Source of the DNA: Micrococcaceae bacterium RIT 802
Lineage (GTDB): Bacteria; Actinomycetota; Actinomycetes; Actinomycetales; Micrococcaceae
Length of the DNA stretch: 64,000 nucleotides
Assembly: GCA_016892645.1 (NCBI GenBank)
Contig: JAFEMX010000018.1
Location: 1-64,000 of the forward strand
Direction of reading: 5' to 3'
Position 1 is the first letter of the stretch; each line of letters starts with the position of its first letter. Shown piece by piece: positions 7,663-15,998 of this stretch. The notes beneath the pieces are model-generated. The model was not told where the DNA came from. It made no database searches and saw only the letters and a program-made list of their open reading frames with translations. The position numbers and the translations under genes were made by a program.

Positions 7663-9288
7663 TCAGGCGGCTCCGGTGAGCCGGTCGGCGGCGCGGGCGG
7701 CGACGGCCATGATCGTCAGGGCGGGGTTCGCGCTGCCCTGGGTGGGCAGGACGGAGCCGTCGGTGAGGTAGAGGTTCTCCACGGCGAAGCTGCGGCAGTC
7801 GGCATCCACGACGCCCTCGCGTTCGCTGGTGGCCATGCGCGCGCCGCCGACCAGGTGGGCGAAGCGCTGGATGGTCACGGTTTCGCCGGCCCCGGCGCCG
7901 TGGAGCACGTCCTCCATGGTGGACTGGGCGGCCTTGAGCAGGTGCCGGTCGTTGTCGCACATCGAATAGGAGAAGTTGGCCACCGGCAGGCCGTGCCGGT
8001 CCTTCTGCTCGTCCAGGGTCACCCGGTTGCCGGCCTGGGGCAGCAGCTCGCACAACGCCCCGAGGCTGGCCCAGTGGACGTAGTCGCTCATCCGCCGGCG
8101 CAGTTCGGCACCCCAGTAGCCCTGGGCGGTGAGGTGTTCGGACCAGGTGATGGGCAACGGGGAGACGGTCTGGATGGAGTAGCCGCGCTTGTAGGGCCTG
8201 GTGGGGTCGGTCTCGTAGTACTCCTCGGTGCTGACCTCCGGCGGCGGCGCCTTGTACATGCGCACCTCCTGCTCCATCCGCCCGGCGGTCTGCGGGGCAC
8301 CCTGGACCATGAGGTAGCGCCCGACCAGGTCGAAGTCGTTGCACAGCCCGTCGGGGAAGCGCCTCGACGCGGAGTTCAGCAGCAGCCGCGGGGTCTCGAT
8401 GGAGTAGCCGGCCACGATGACGACGTCGGCTGGCTGGAAGTGCCCGACCCCGTCGTGCACGTACTCCACGCCGACGGCCCTGCCGGTGTGCTCGTCGACG
8501 ACGACCCGGGTCACCATGCTGTCGGCCCGGATCTCCGCGCCGTGTTCGAGCGCGTCGGGGATATGGGTGATCAGCGGGGAGGCCTTGGCGTTGACCTTGC
8601 AGCCCTGCAGGCAGAAGCCGCGGTAGATGCAGTGGTTGCGGTGCCCGAACCTGCCGTTGGCGATGGCCACCGGGCCGACGGCGGTCCGCAGCCCGATGGC
8701 CTCGGCGCCGCGCTGGAAGACCTCGCCGTTGCCGCCGACCGGGTGCGGACGGTGCGGATAGCTGTGTGGCTTGCCCCACGGCCAGGGTTCTCCGGCCACC
8801 GGCAGCTCGGCCTCGATCTGCTCGTAGTAGGGCTCCAGGTCCGCATACTCCAGCGGCCAGTCGGCGCCGACCCCGTCCAGGCTGTAGGTCCTGAGGTCGC
8901 TGGGGTGGAAGCGCGGGGCGTAGCCGGCGAAGTGGACCATGGACCCCCCGACGCCGCGCCCCGAGTTGTTCGACCCCAACGGGACGGGGTCGGCGCCGGA
9001 GATGACGCGGGGCTCGTTCCAGAACAGCTGGTGCGAGCCGGCCTCGTCGGAGACCCAGTCCTTGTCGGGATCCCAGAACGGGCCGGCGTCGAACCCGACG
9101 ACCTTCCAGCCGCGCCGAGCCAGGCGCTGGAGCATGGTCGCCCCGCCGGCCCCACAGCCGACGACGACGGCGTCGACGGTCTGGGAGGTCGGGTACCTCC
9201 GCATTCCCTCGCGCAGGGCATGGTTGGTGCTGGACCCGTCGGCCGGCAGCAGCCAGGCCGATTCATTGCGTTCGCGGACACTGCTCAT
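7663..9288 (-). CDS. GMC-family FAD-dependent oxidoreductase
   Basis: A 541-residue glucose-methanol-choline oxidoreductase. The FAD dinucleotide-binding motif VVVGCGAGGAT is at residues 41-51, a Glu/Asp-rich ribose region follows, and the C-terminus has the family active-site block: HLVGGARMATSE with the proton-accepting His, then PTQGSANPALT. Members oxidise alcohol groups of sugars, sugar acids or polyols. The start MSSVRERNES is chosen because it overlaps the stop of the upstream subunit-3-like gene in ATGA; open frame further upstream overlaps that gene. No twin-arginine signal is seen, unlike periplasmic gluconate 2-dehydrogenase large subunits. The partner genes suggest a membrane-associated sugar dehydrogenase complex, but the substrate is unproven. 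Confidence 0.88.
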   Translation of the reverse strand: MSSVRERNESAWLLPADGSSTNHALREGMRRYPTSQTVDAVVVGCGAGGATMLQRLARRGWKVVGFDAGPFWDPDKDWVSDEAGSHQLFWNEPRVISGADPVPLGSNNSGRGVGGSMVHFAGYAPRFHPSDLRTYSLDGVGADWPLEYADLEPYYEQIEAELPVAGEPWPWGKPHSYPHRPHPVGGNGEVFQRGAEAIGLRTAVGPVAIANGRFGHRNHCIYRGFCLQGCKVNAKASPLITHIPDALEHGAEIRADSMVTRVVVDEHTGRAVGVEYVHDGVGHFQPADVVIVAGYSIETPRLLLNSASRRFPDGLCNDFDLVGRYLMVQGAPQTAGRMEQEVRMYKAPPPEVSTEEYYETDPTRPYKRGYSIQTVSPLPITWSEHLTAQGYWGAELRRRMSDYVHWASLGALCELLPQAGNRVTLDEQKDRHGLPVANFSYSMCDNDRHLLKAAQSTMEDVLHGAGAGETVTIQRFAHLVGGARMATSEREGVVDADCRSFAVENLYLTDGSVLPTQGSANPALTIMAVAARAADRLTGAA

Positions 9289-9905
9289 GGGTGGGGATCG
9301 CCCTCCTGTTCGGGATGGGCCTGGGCGACCTCGAACGGCTCGCGGCGGTCCAGCCCGGTGTTCTTGTAGCCGCGGGGGAAGGCCGGGCCGGGGAAGCCGA
9401 TTTCCTCCCACGCCCGCGGATGGGAGTAGAACGCGGAGCAGACGTAGCGCATCCACAGGTTCCAGATCCCCGGGGCCCAGAGTCCGTGCCAGGGTTCGTC
9501 CCCCTGGGTGCGGATGCCCTCCAGCAGCCCGTCCTGCTGGTCGGCGGTGCAGTCGGCGAAGTCGGCCCCGTGGATGGCCTGGGCATCGGCGTCCAGGTGG
9601 AGCACCGTGCGGCGCCAGACCTCGGCGTCCTGCGGCAGCCGCTGGTGGTGCCACCCGTCGGTCGACCCGCTGGCCAGCCGGTCCTCGAGCATCTGCAGGA
9701 CGGGGACCAGCTGCCCACCGTCCTGGCCGGTGAGCCGGTCGACCAGCGCACCGGCGGCCCGGCGCTCGAGCCGGCTGAAGAACGACGCGCCACCGTCCGG
9801 CTCCAGTCGGTCCTCGACCAGCTGCCGGGTCACCTCGTCCCAGTGGCCGGCCTGGGACATCACGTCGAAGCCGGGGAAGCGCGGATAGGGCAGCGGCGTG
9901 CTCAT
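9285..9905 (-). CDS. Gluconate 2-dehydrogenase subunit 3-like protein
   Basis: A 206-residue protein resembling the small subunit of membrane-bound gluconate 2-dehydrogenases, with the Trp-rich C-terminal block HGLWAPGIWNLWMRYVC followed by FYSHPRAWEEIGFPGPAFPRGY, which is recognisable for this family. The usual N-terminal Tat signal of subunit 3 is absent. It is bounded by four-base ATGA overlaps on both sides, with the membrane protein upstream and the GMC oxidoreductase downstream, so the three products are probably made in fixed ratio and act together. Assignment rests on family pattern plus context. Confidence 0.75.
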   Translation of the reverse strand: MSTPLPYPRFPGFDVMSQAGHWDEVTRQLVEDRLEPDGGASFFSRLERRAAGALVDRLTGQDGGQLVPVLQMLEDRLASGSTDGWHHQRLPQDAEVWRRTVLHLDADAQAIHGADFADCTADQQDGLLEGIRTQGDEPWHGLWAPGIWNLWMRYVCSAFYSHPRAWEEIGFPGPAFPRGYKNTGLDRREPFEVAQAHPEQEGDPHP

Positions 9906-10378
9906 GCCTCGCGCCTCAGGATCGCGGCCAGCAGCCCCATGCCCCCGACCAGGGTGACCAGCAGCGGGGCCAGCAACGGCGGTCCCATCTCCATGTTGTA
10001 GCGGAAGTTGCGCCAGCCTCCGGGTTTCTGCCCGATGCCGCGGCCGTGCAGGTAGACCCCCTGGAGGCCGTTAGCCACGATGAGCGCCGAGGCCAGCGGC
10101 AGGGCGGTCTTGGCCATGCGCTGGCTGAAGAACCCGGCGACGCCCGCGGCGGCTCCCACCGGACCGCCGATGACCGGCAGCCACATGTTCTTGTTCCCGA
10201 AGCTGGCCTTGTCGTGCTCAAAGAAGATCTCCACCGCCGTGATGACCGAGCCGATCGCGGTCAGTGCCGAGAGGCTGCGTTCGAACCTGCCGGTTTCGAC
10301 GTTGCGGATCATCCGGTCGATGCCGTGCAGGGTCTGCGGCGGGGCCGGGATCGGGCGGCCGGGTTTCATCAACTTCAC
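9902..10378 (-). CDS. Small multi-pass membrane protein of the GMC operon
   Basis: A protein of about 158 residues with three to four hydrophobic segments (ALTAIGSVITAVEIFF, IGGPVGAAAGVAGFF, TALPLASALIVANGL and the C-terminal PLLAPLLVTLVGGMGLL). I do not recognise a named family. A GTG at 10378 with GAGG eight bases upstream is the preferred start; an in-frame TTG at 10417 lacks a binding site, and an ATG at 10369 is a further option. It opens the five-gene operon and overlaps the next gene in ATGA. It may anchor or electronically connect the oxidoreductase to the membrane; this is inference from position only. Confidence 0.65.
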   Translation of the reverse strand: MKLMKPGRPIPAPPQTLHGIDRMIRNVETGRFERSLSALTAIGSVITAVEIFFEHDKASFGNKNMWLPVIGGPVGAAAGVAGFFSQRMAKTALPLASALIVANGLQGVYLHGRGIGQKPGGWRNFRYNMEMGPPLLAPLLVTLVGGMGLLAAILRREA

Positions 10379-10549
10379 CGTGTGCACCTCGTTCCTCAGT
10401 GCGGCGGGCATCCCCAACGCGTGGTCGAGTTCCGTTGGTTCCAGGTGCCGTCGCCGACATTCCCCACCCTAGGCACGAAGCCTGTGAACCGGCTAGGGAT
10501 CGCGTACGGCTGGCCCGGCGGACCATTGCGGGGAACCAACAGGCGTCCA
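10379..10549. promoter_or_regulatory. Divergent control region between the GMC operon and the GH15 gene
   Basis: This gap of about 170 bases separates two divergent carbohydrate genes. On the minus strand a TAGGGT at 10466-10471 is a possible -10 for the GMC operon, leaving a leader of about 80 bases. The GH15 -10 lies immediately beyond the right edge. No clear palindromic operator was found. Confidence 0.35.
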
Positions 10550-10555
10550 TAGACT
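10550..10555 (+). promoter_or_regulatory. -10 element of the GH15 gene, leaderless type
   Basis: TAGACT followed by six bases and then the ATG at 10562. No Shine-Dalgarno is present between them, so the mRNA is predicted to start at the initiation codon. Confidence 0.6.
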
Positions 10556-10561
10556 CACCGC

Positions 10562-12370
10562 ATGGGCGACATGAAGGACGCGACGCAACATCCCCCGGAG
10601 GTCCTGCGCAATTATGCCCTGGTGGCGGACGGCGAGCGCGGCGCCCTCATCGGTCCGGACGGCGACGTGGCCTGGATGTGCGCACCGCGCTGGGACAGCG
10701 ACGCGGTCTTTTCCGGGCTGCTGGGCGGAGCCGGCATCTTCTCGGTCACCCCGGTGGACCGGCGATCGGTGTCCAACGGATGGTATCTGGACGGCAGCCT
10801 GCTCTGGCGCAGCCGCTGGCAGCTGGACACCGGCCTCATCGAATGCGACAACGCCCTCTCCTTCCCCGGGGACGGGACGCGGACGGTGTTCCTGCGCAGA
10901 ATCCGTGCCGTGGGCCATTCCGCCCGGGTCAGGGTGGAACTGGAGGTCCGGGCCGGCTTCGGGCGGCACCCGATGACCGGCCTGTCGACGCGCCACGGCG
11001 TGCGCACCGGCAGGTCCGGTCCACTGCACTTCCGCTTCAGCGGAGCCCCGACGGCACGACGGCGGTCCCGGGGTCCGCTGGTCCAGACCCTTGATCTCGA
11101 TGCGGACGAGACCCACGACCTGGTGCTGGAACTGTCCGAGGAGGAGCTCACCGGGCCGGTGCCGGACGCGGACGCCGCCTGGGAGGGATCGCTGAACGCC
11201 TGGAAGACCGCGGTCCCGACGCTGGAGCACACCGTGGCGCCGCGCGATGCCCGGCAGTCCTATGCGGTCCTGCGCGGCATGACCTCCGCCAGCGGCGCCA
11301 TGGTCGCGGCGGCGACGACGTCGCTGCCCGAACAGGTCGACGAGAAGCGCAACTACGACTACCGGTACGCATGGATCCGTGACCAGTGCTTTGCCGGGCA
11401 GGCAGTTGCTGCCTGCGGCCCGTATCCGTTGCTCGATGACGCGCTGCGGTTCATCTCCGACCGGATCCTGGCCGATGGCGAGGACCTGCGGCCGGCCTAC
11501 ACCGTCTCGGGCGGCCCCGTTCCGGACGAGGTGGATCTCGACCTGCCCGGCTATCCCGGCGCCCCCGCGCGGACAGGGAACCATGCCCACCTCCAGCACC
11601 AGCTGGACGCCTTCGGCGAGGCCCTGCTGCTGTTTGCCGCGGGCGCCCGCCACGACCGGCTCGAACCGGTCCATTGGGAGGCCGTCGAGGTCTGCGTGCA
11701 GGTGGTGGCCGGGCGGTGGCGGCTGCCGGAGGCCGGCATCTGGGAGTTGGACAACCGCGACTGGGCGCATTCCAGACTCATCTGCGTGGCAGGGCTGCGC
11801 ACCCTGGCCGCCCGGGTGCCCTCGGCGGAGGCGGCCCGCTGGATGTCCCTGGCGGAGGAGATGCTGGCCGAGGTCTCGGCCACCTGCGTCCATCCGTCCG
11901 GACGCTGGCAGCGCAGCTCCCAGGACCCTCGCGTGGACGCCGCACTGCTGCGCCCTGCCCTGCGAGGGGCGGTTCCCCCCGACGACCCGCGGAGCGTCGC
12001 GACCCTGCAAGCGGTCCGGGAAGAGCTCGCCGAACAGGGATACCTGTACCGCTTCCGCCACGACGAACGCGCCCTGTCTCGCTCCGAGGGGGCCTTCCTG
12101 CTCTGCGGCTTCGACATGGCCTTGGCGCTGGACCAGCAGGGTGACCGGACCGAGGCGTTGCGCTGGTTCGAGCGCAACCGCTGCGCCTGCGGCTCCCCCG
12201 GCCTGTTCACGGAGGAGTACGGGGTGGAGGAACGCCAGCTGCGCGGCAACCTGCCCCAGGCCTTCGTGCACGCGGCCATGCTCGAGGCCGCCGCCACGCT
12301 GGCTGCCGGGGGCCCGGCGGTGGGCCCGGCCCCCGGCAGCACGACGTTGTCCGGTCCCGCAGGGGGATAG
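10562..12370 (+). CDS. GH15-family glycoside hydrolase (glucoamylase or trehalase-like)
   Basis: A 602-residue protein with the bacterial glycoside hydrolase 15 layout: an N-terminal beta-sandwich of about 230 residues and an (alpha/alpha)6 barrel. The barrel starts with EKRNYDYRYAWIRD (about residue 262), a signature of this group, and near the end carries EEYGVEERQLRGNLPQAF (about residue 551), which supplies a catalytic Glu. Members release glucose from alpha-glucans or trehalose. No secretion signal is seen, so it likely acts on a cytoplasmic sugar such as trehalose or glycogen-derived dextrin. It is divergent from the GMC operon, and its stop codon abuts that of the convergent MFS gene with no gap. 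Exact substrate is uncertain. Confidence 0.85.
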   Translation: MGDMKDATQHPPEVLRNYALVADGERGALIGPDGDVAWMCAPRWDSDAVFSGLLGGAGIFSVTPVDRRSVSNGWYLDGSLLWRSRWQLDTGLIECDNALSFPGDGTRTVFLRRIRAVGHSARVRVELEVRAGFGRHPMTGLSTRHGVRTGRSGPLHFRFSGAPTARRRSRGPLVQTLDLDADETHDLVLELSEEELTGPVPDADAAWEGSLNAWKTAVPTLEHTVAPRDARQSYAVLRGMTSASGAMVAAATTSLPEQVDEKRNYDYRYAWIRDQCFAGQAVAACGPYPLLDDALRFISDRILADGEDLRPAYTVSGGPVPDEVDLDLPGYPGAPARTGNHAHLQHQLDAFGEALLLFAAGARHDRLEPVHWEAVEVCVQVVAGRWRLPEAGIWELDNRDWAHSRLICVAGLRTLAARVPSAEAARWMSLAEEMLAEVSATCVHPSGRWQRSSQDPRVDAALLRPALRGAVPPDDPRSVATLQAVREELAEQGYLYRFRHDERALSRSEGAFLLCGFDMALALDQQGDRTEALRWFERNRCACGSPGLFTEEYGVEERQLRGNLPQAFVHAAMLEAAATLAAGGPAVGPAPGSTTLSGPAGG

Positions 12371-13825
12371 CTAGCCGTCCTCGGACTGCTGGGTCAGCGG
12401 CCTGGCGATCTCCTCCAGGCCCTTCTGTTCCGCCTTCACCCCGAGGAAGATCGCCACGATCCCGGCGGCCATCATCAGCACAGCCCCGACCGCGAACGCG
12501 ATCGCCGTGTCCAGCGGCTTTCCGGTCTCGACCATCTTGGCGAACAGCAGCGGTCCGCTGATGCCGCCGGCTGCGGTGCCGATCGAATAGAAGAAGGCGA
12601 TGGCCAGGGCCCGGGTCTCCATCGGAAAGACCTCCGAAACCGTCAGGTAGGCCGAGCTGGCCCCGGCGGAGGCGAAGAACAATGCCACGGCCCAACAGGC
12701 GGTCAGGGTCACCGCCGAGAGGATGCCGGCATTGAACATCCAGGCGGTGGCCAGCAGCAGGACCCCGGAGAGCAGATAGGTTCCGGCGATCATCGGCTTC
12801 CGTCCCCAGGTATCGAAGAACCGCGAGAGGACGAGCGGCCCGATGAAGTTCCCGGCGGCGATCACCACGTAGTAGTACCCGGTGCTGCCCGAGGGCACGT
12901 CGAAGAAGGTGGCCAGGATCGTCGCGTAGCCGAACGTCACCGCGTTGTAGAGGAACGCCTGGCCGATGAACAGCGAGAACCCCAGGGTGGAACGCTTCGG
13001 GTACTTCTTGAACATGGTCCCGGCGATTTCACCGAAGCCGATCGAATGCCGCTGCCGGATGGTGATCTTCTCCCCCGGTTCCCCCAGCTCCCCGCCCGAC
13101 TGCTTCCGGATCGTCTCCTCGATGTCGCGCACCAGTTCCTCGGCCTCGTCCTCGCGCCCGTGGATGAACAGCCAGCGGGGGCTTTCGGGCACGGACCGGC
13201 GCACCAGCAGGATCACCAGCCCCAGGACCAGCCCGAGCCCGAACGTCAGCCGCCAGCCGAGGTCGACCGGGAAGATGTCGGTGTCCAGGGCGATGATGGA
13301 CAGCAGCGAACCGCCGATGGCACCGAGCCAGAACGTCCCGTTGACGATGATGTCGATCCGCCCGCGGTGCTTGGAGGGGATGAGTTCGTCGATGGCCGAG
13401 TTGATGGCGGCATATTCGCCGCCGATGCCGGCGCCGGTGAGGAAGCGGAAGAGGAAGAACATCCACGCCTCGGTGACCAGACCGGTGCACGCCGTCGCCG
13501 CCAGGTACAGCGCCAGGGTGATCATGAACAGCTTCTTCCGGCCCAGCCGGTCGGTGAGGTAGCCGAACACCAGCGCCCCCAGGCAGGCGCCGAGCACGTA
13601 CATGGCCGCGCCGGTGCCCGAGGCCTGCGCGGTGGTGATGTCGATGCCGCTGCCCTTTTCGGAGAGCCGGGTGGTGATGTTGCCGACGATGGTGACCTCG
13701 AGCCCGTCGAGGATCCAGACGGTGCCGAGGCCGATGAGGATCTTCCAGTGCCATCGCGACCAGGGCAGCCGGTCCAACCGGGCCGGGATGTCGGTCTCGA
13801 TCGTCTTCAGTTCCGTGCGTGGCAT
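12371..13825 (-). CDS. MFS metabolite transporter (sugar/organic-acid porter type)
   Basis: A 484-residue MFS permease with twelve predicted membrane helices, the loop motif GYLTDRLGRKK after helix 2 and the PESPRWLF block at the end of the first half, both typical of the sugar and organic-acid porters. The start at 13825 (MPRTELKT) is favoured over the ATG eleven codons upstream because AGGAGG lies five bases before it. The gene converges on the GH15 hydrolase, so a link with the neighbouring sugar-oxidation genes is plausible. The substrate is not readable. Confidence 0.85.
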   Translation of the reverse strand: MPRTELKTIETDIPARLDRLPWSRWHWKILIGLGTVWILDGLEVTIVGNITTRLSEKGSGIDITTAQASGTGAAMYVLGACLGALVFGYLTDRLGRKKLFMITLALYLAATACTGLVTEAWMFFLFRFLTGAGIGGEYAAINSAIDELIPSKHRGRIDIIVNGTFWLGAIGGSLLSIIALDTDIFPVDLGWRLTFGLGLVLGLVILLVRRSVPESPRWLFIHGREDEAEELVRDIEETIRKQSGGELGEPGEKITIRQRHSIGFGEIAGTMFKKYPKRSTLGFSLFIGQAFLYNAVTFGYATILATFFDVPSGSTGYYYVVIAAGNFIGPLVLSRFFDTWGRKPMIAGTYLLSGVLLLATAWMFNAGILSAVTLTACWAVALFFASAGASSAYLTVSEVFPMETRALAIAFFYSIGTAAGGISGPLLFAKMVETGKPLDTAIAFAVGAVLMMAAGIVAIFLGVKAEQKGLEEIARPLTQQSEDG

Positions 13826-13935
13826 GGCCCCTCCTGTCGACTCGTCCGACAGCACCAACCACCTGTCCTGCCGGCTGCCGCGAGCCTATGCCCGCCGCCG
13901 GGGCAGCTCAAGGGAATCCGCAGGCGCCGCCTCGG

Positions 13936-13941
13936 TAGACT
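13936..13941 (+). promoter_or_regulatory. -10 element, leaderless type, of the ADP-ribosylglycohydrolase-like gene
   Basis: TAGACT, six bases before the GTG start at 13948. No ribosome-binding site intervenes. Confidence 0.55.
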
Positions 13942-13947
13942 GTCCCG

Positions 13948-14853
13948 GTGACTTCACCGCAGCAGGACCTTGAACCCCTCCCCGATTTCGCCGACCGTGT
14001 CCTGGCGGTCCTGCAGGCCACGGCCGAGGGCGCCGCGGCGGTCCGACCCGACGCCGGTTCCGGTCCCGGCGAGACGGAGACCCTGCAGTTGTTCCTCCTG
14101 GACGGGTTGCTCGAGGCCGTCGAATGGGCGAACGACGGGGTGGCGGCCGACGAGGCCGCCTGCATGTGGCTGGCCGGACTGCGCTGGTACCGCACCGTCA
14201 CCGGGGCCTTCCCCCAGAATTCGCCGGAACCGCTTCCCCGCTGGATCGATCGCGCCTTCGACGCCGTGCACGGCCTCTCCCCCGCCGATCCGCAGAACGT
14301 GCTGGGCTTCTCCCCACCGGACATGGCCAGCACCGGCCGCCCCGCCTTCCCCACGGCCGACGGTCCCGGGGTCCTGCCCCGCGCCGCGGCGATGGCGCTA
14401 CTGCCCCGGGTGGACGCGGACACCACGGCACGCCTGGCCACCGACGCCGCGGCCCTGACCCATGGCTCCCCCGCCGCCCACCGTGCCGCCGGCCTCGCCG
14501 GACGTGCGGTCCGCGCCGGACTGGACCTCGGACCGGACGCCCCCGCGCGCTGGGCTGAACTGCTCGGGGAAACCGGGAACGACGACGGGGCCTCCCTGGC
14601 CGCGCTGCGCTCGGCCCTGGCCGCGGCGATCGACGAGCTGGCGGGACAGGGCACCGGCACCCGGGATGCCACCGCCGTCGTGCACCGCCTCGGCGGCGAC
14701 GCCGATCCGGATACCGCCGCCTATGCCGCGGCCCTGGTGGCATCGGCAACCGGCCACGTACGGTCCGGCGGCCGCCCGGCTCCCGACGCGGGACCGGTCA
14801 TCGGGCAGATGCACCACCGCTGGGTCGAGGCCGTGCTGGGCACCGCCCCGTAG
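13948..14853 (+). CDS. Degenerate ADP-ribosylglycohydrolase-fold protein
   Basis: A 301-residue protein that keeps parts of the ADP-ribosylglycohydrolase (DraG/ARH) pattern: LDGLLEAVEWANDG, an ALTHGSPAAHRAA helix like the family TH-x-P block, and a late GGDADPDTAAYAAALVASATG that resembles the C-terminal metal-binding GGDTDTNAA motif. The usual N-terminal GxxxGDALG metal motif is missing and the C-terminal Asp cluster is altered, so hydrolase activity may be lost. It starts with GTG after a leaderless-type -10. It could be a pseudo-enzyme that binds ADP-ribosylated ligands, or simply a diverged member. Family call is moderate; function is unknown. Confidence 0.6.
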   Translation: MTSPQQDLEPLPDFADRVLAVLQATAEGAAAVRPDAGSGPGETETLQLFLLDGLLEAVEWANDGVAADEAACMWLAGLRWYRTVTGAFPQNSPEPLPRWIDRAFDAVHGLSPADPQNVLGFSPPDMASTGRPAFPTADGPGVLPRAAAMALLPRVDADTTARLATDAAALTHGSPAAHRAAGLAGRAVRAGLDLGPDAPARWAELLGETGNDDGASLAALRSALAAAIDELAGQGTGTRDATAVVHRLGGDADPDTAAYAAALVASATGHVRSGGRPAPDAGPVIGQMHHRWVEAVLGTAP

Positions 14854-14874
14854 GCGGTGCCGGGGCCGGTTGCC

Positions 14875-15882
14875 TCAGACGGAGGCGGGCCAGACGCCGC
14901 CGACCAGCTGGAGGAACTCGCCCTCGGTCAGCAGCGAGACCTCGCGGCCCTGTTCGCGCAGGCGCAGCACATGGCGCACCTTCCCCGTCTGGCGCGAGGT
15001 GTGCAGGTTGGACGGGGTGAAACCGTCGCCGACCACCAGCACCGTGGTGGCGCGGGTGACCCGGCTGGCGCAGCAGGCGCCGACCTCGGCGGCACGGTTT
15101 TTGGCCTCCTGCCGGGTGATGGCCAGGTTGCCGCTGAACACCACGGTCTCCCCGCATAGCGGGTGGGAGGGGTCCGCGTCGGGGTTCGGGACCGGGTTCT
15201 CGCCCTCGGTGGGCCAGCCGCCGGCCCACTGCGGTTGGGCGGGGACCAGCTGCCCCGCGGCGCGCTGGGTCTGCGCCGTCGCGGTGGCCTTGGACAGCCC
15301 GTCACCGGGTGCATACGCGTCGGCACGGCCCATGGCGACCCGCAGGGCGGTCGCCGCGGCAAGCACGGAGTCCGCCACATGACGCCGGCCCACGTCGATC
15401 ATGATGGATGCACACGCCCGGGCATCGGCCAAGGCATCGTGGTGGTTGGTCATCGGCGCACCGGCCGCCTCAGCGACGAAGGGCAGCGAATACGACTCCA
15501 GCGAGTAGGTCTTGCGCGCGAGCTTCACGGTGCAGGCGAAGTCATACGCCGGGCCGGCGAGTTCGGAGACCTCCAGCGCGGAGCGGATGACGCCGAGGTC
15601 GAAGGCGGCGTTGTGGGCCACGAGGGTGTCGGTTCCGATGAACGATCCCACCGCGTGGAACACCTCGCCGAAGCGCGGGGCGGTGGCGACCATGTCGGCG
15701 GTGATGCCGTGGATCTGCACGTTGCGCGGGTCGAAATGGTCGAAGCCGGCCGGTGGCCTCATCAGCCACTGGGCCTCCTCGACAATCTGCCCTCCCCTGA
15801 CCCGCGTCAGGCCGACCGAGCAGGCCGATCCGCGGAATCCATTGGCCGTCTCGAAGTCGATCGCCGTAAAGTCCAAAGCCAC
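14875..15882 (-). CDS. DEDDh 3'-5' exonuclease with C-terminal BRCT domain
   Basis: A 335-residue protein with an N-terminal DnaQ/PolC-type exonuclease: TAIDFETANG (D9, E11), the second Asp in LVAHNAAFD and the final HHDALADARA with its His and Asp. After a Pro-rich linker (about residues 195-235) comes a BRCT domain starting near ETVVFSGNLAITR. This combination is common in Actinobacteria as an uncharacterised DNA-repair or replication-associated exonuclease. The GTG start lacks a Shine-Dalgarno and has TAGGAT six bases upstream. It is convergent with the ADP-ribosylglycohydrolase-like gene and divergent from DedA. Confidence 0.85.
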   Translation of the reverse strand: MALDFTAIDFETANGFRGSACSVGLTRVRGGQIVEEAQWLMRPPAGFDHFDPRNVQIHGITADMVATAPRFGEVFHAVGSFIGTDTLVAHNAAFDLGVIRSALEVSELAGPAYDFACTVKLARKTYSLESYSLPFVAEAAGAPMTNHHDALADARACASIMIDVGRRHVADSVLAAATALRVAMGRADAYAPGDGLSKATATAQTQRAAGQLVPAQPQWAGGWPTEGENPVPNPDADPSHPLCGETVVFSGNLAITRQEAKNRAAEVGACCASRVTRATTVLVVGDGFTPSNLHTSRQTGKVRHVLRLREQGREVSLLTEGEFLQLVGGVWPASV

Positions 15883-15888
15883 GCCTCC

Positions 15889-15894
15889 ATCCTA
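15889..15894 (-). promoter_or_regulatory. -10 element, leaderless type, of the exonuclease-BRCT gene
   Basis: TAGGAT on the minus strand, six bases before the GTG at 15880-15882. Confidence 0.55.
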
Positions 15895-15986
15895 CCGGGG
15901 TGGCACGGCCGGGGAGCCAAGCTGGGAGTCTGCCCACACTTTTCCGCCGGGGCCCGTGGAGGCCCGGTCTGCAGCGCGCGCGCCGG

Positions 15987-15992
15987 TAAGCT
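15987..15992 (+). promoter_or_regulatory. -10 element, leaderless type, of the DedA gene
   Basis: TAAGCT, six bases before the GTG start at 15999. The purine run next to the GTG is too close to serve as a Shine-Dalgarno. Confidence 0.5.
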
Positions 15993-15998
15993 GAAGGG

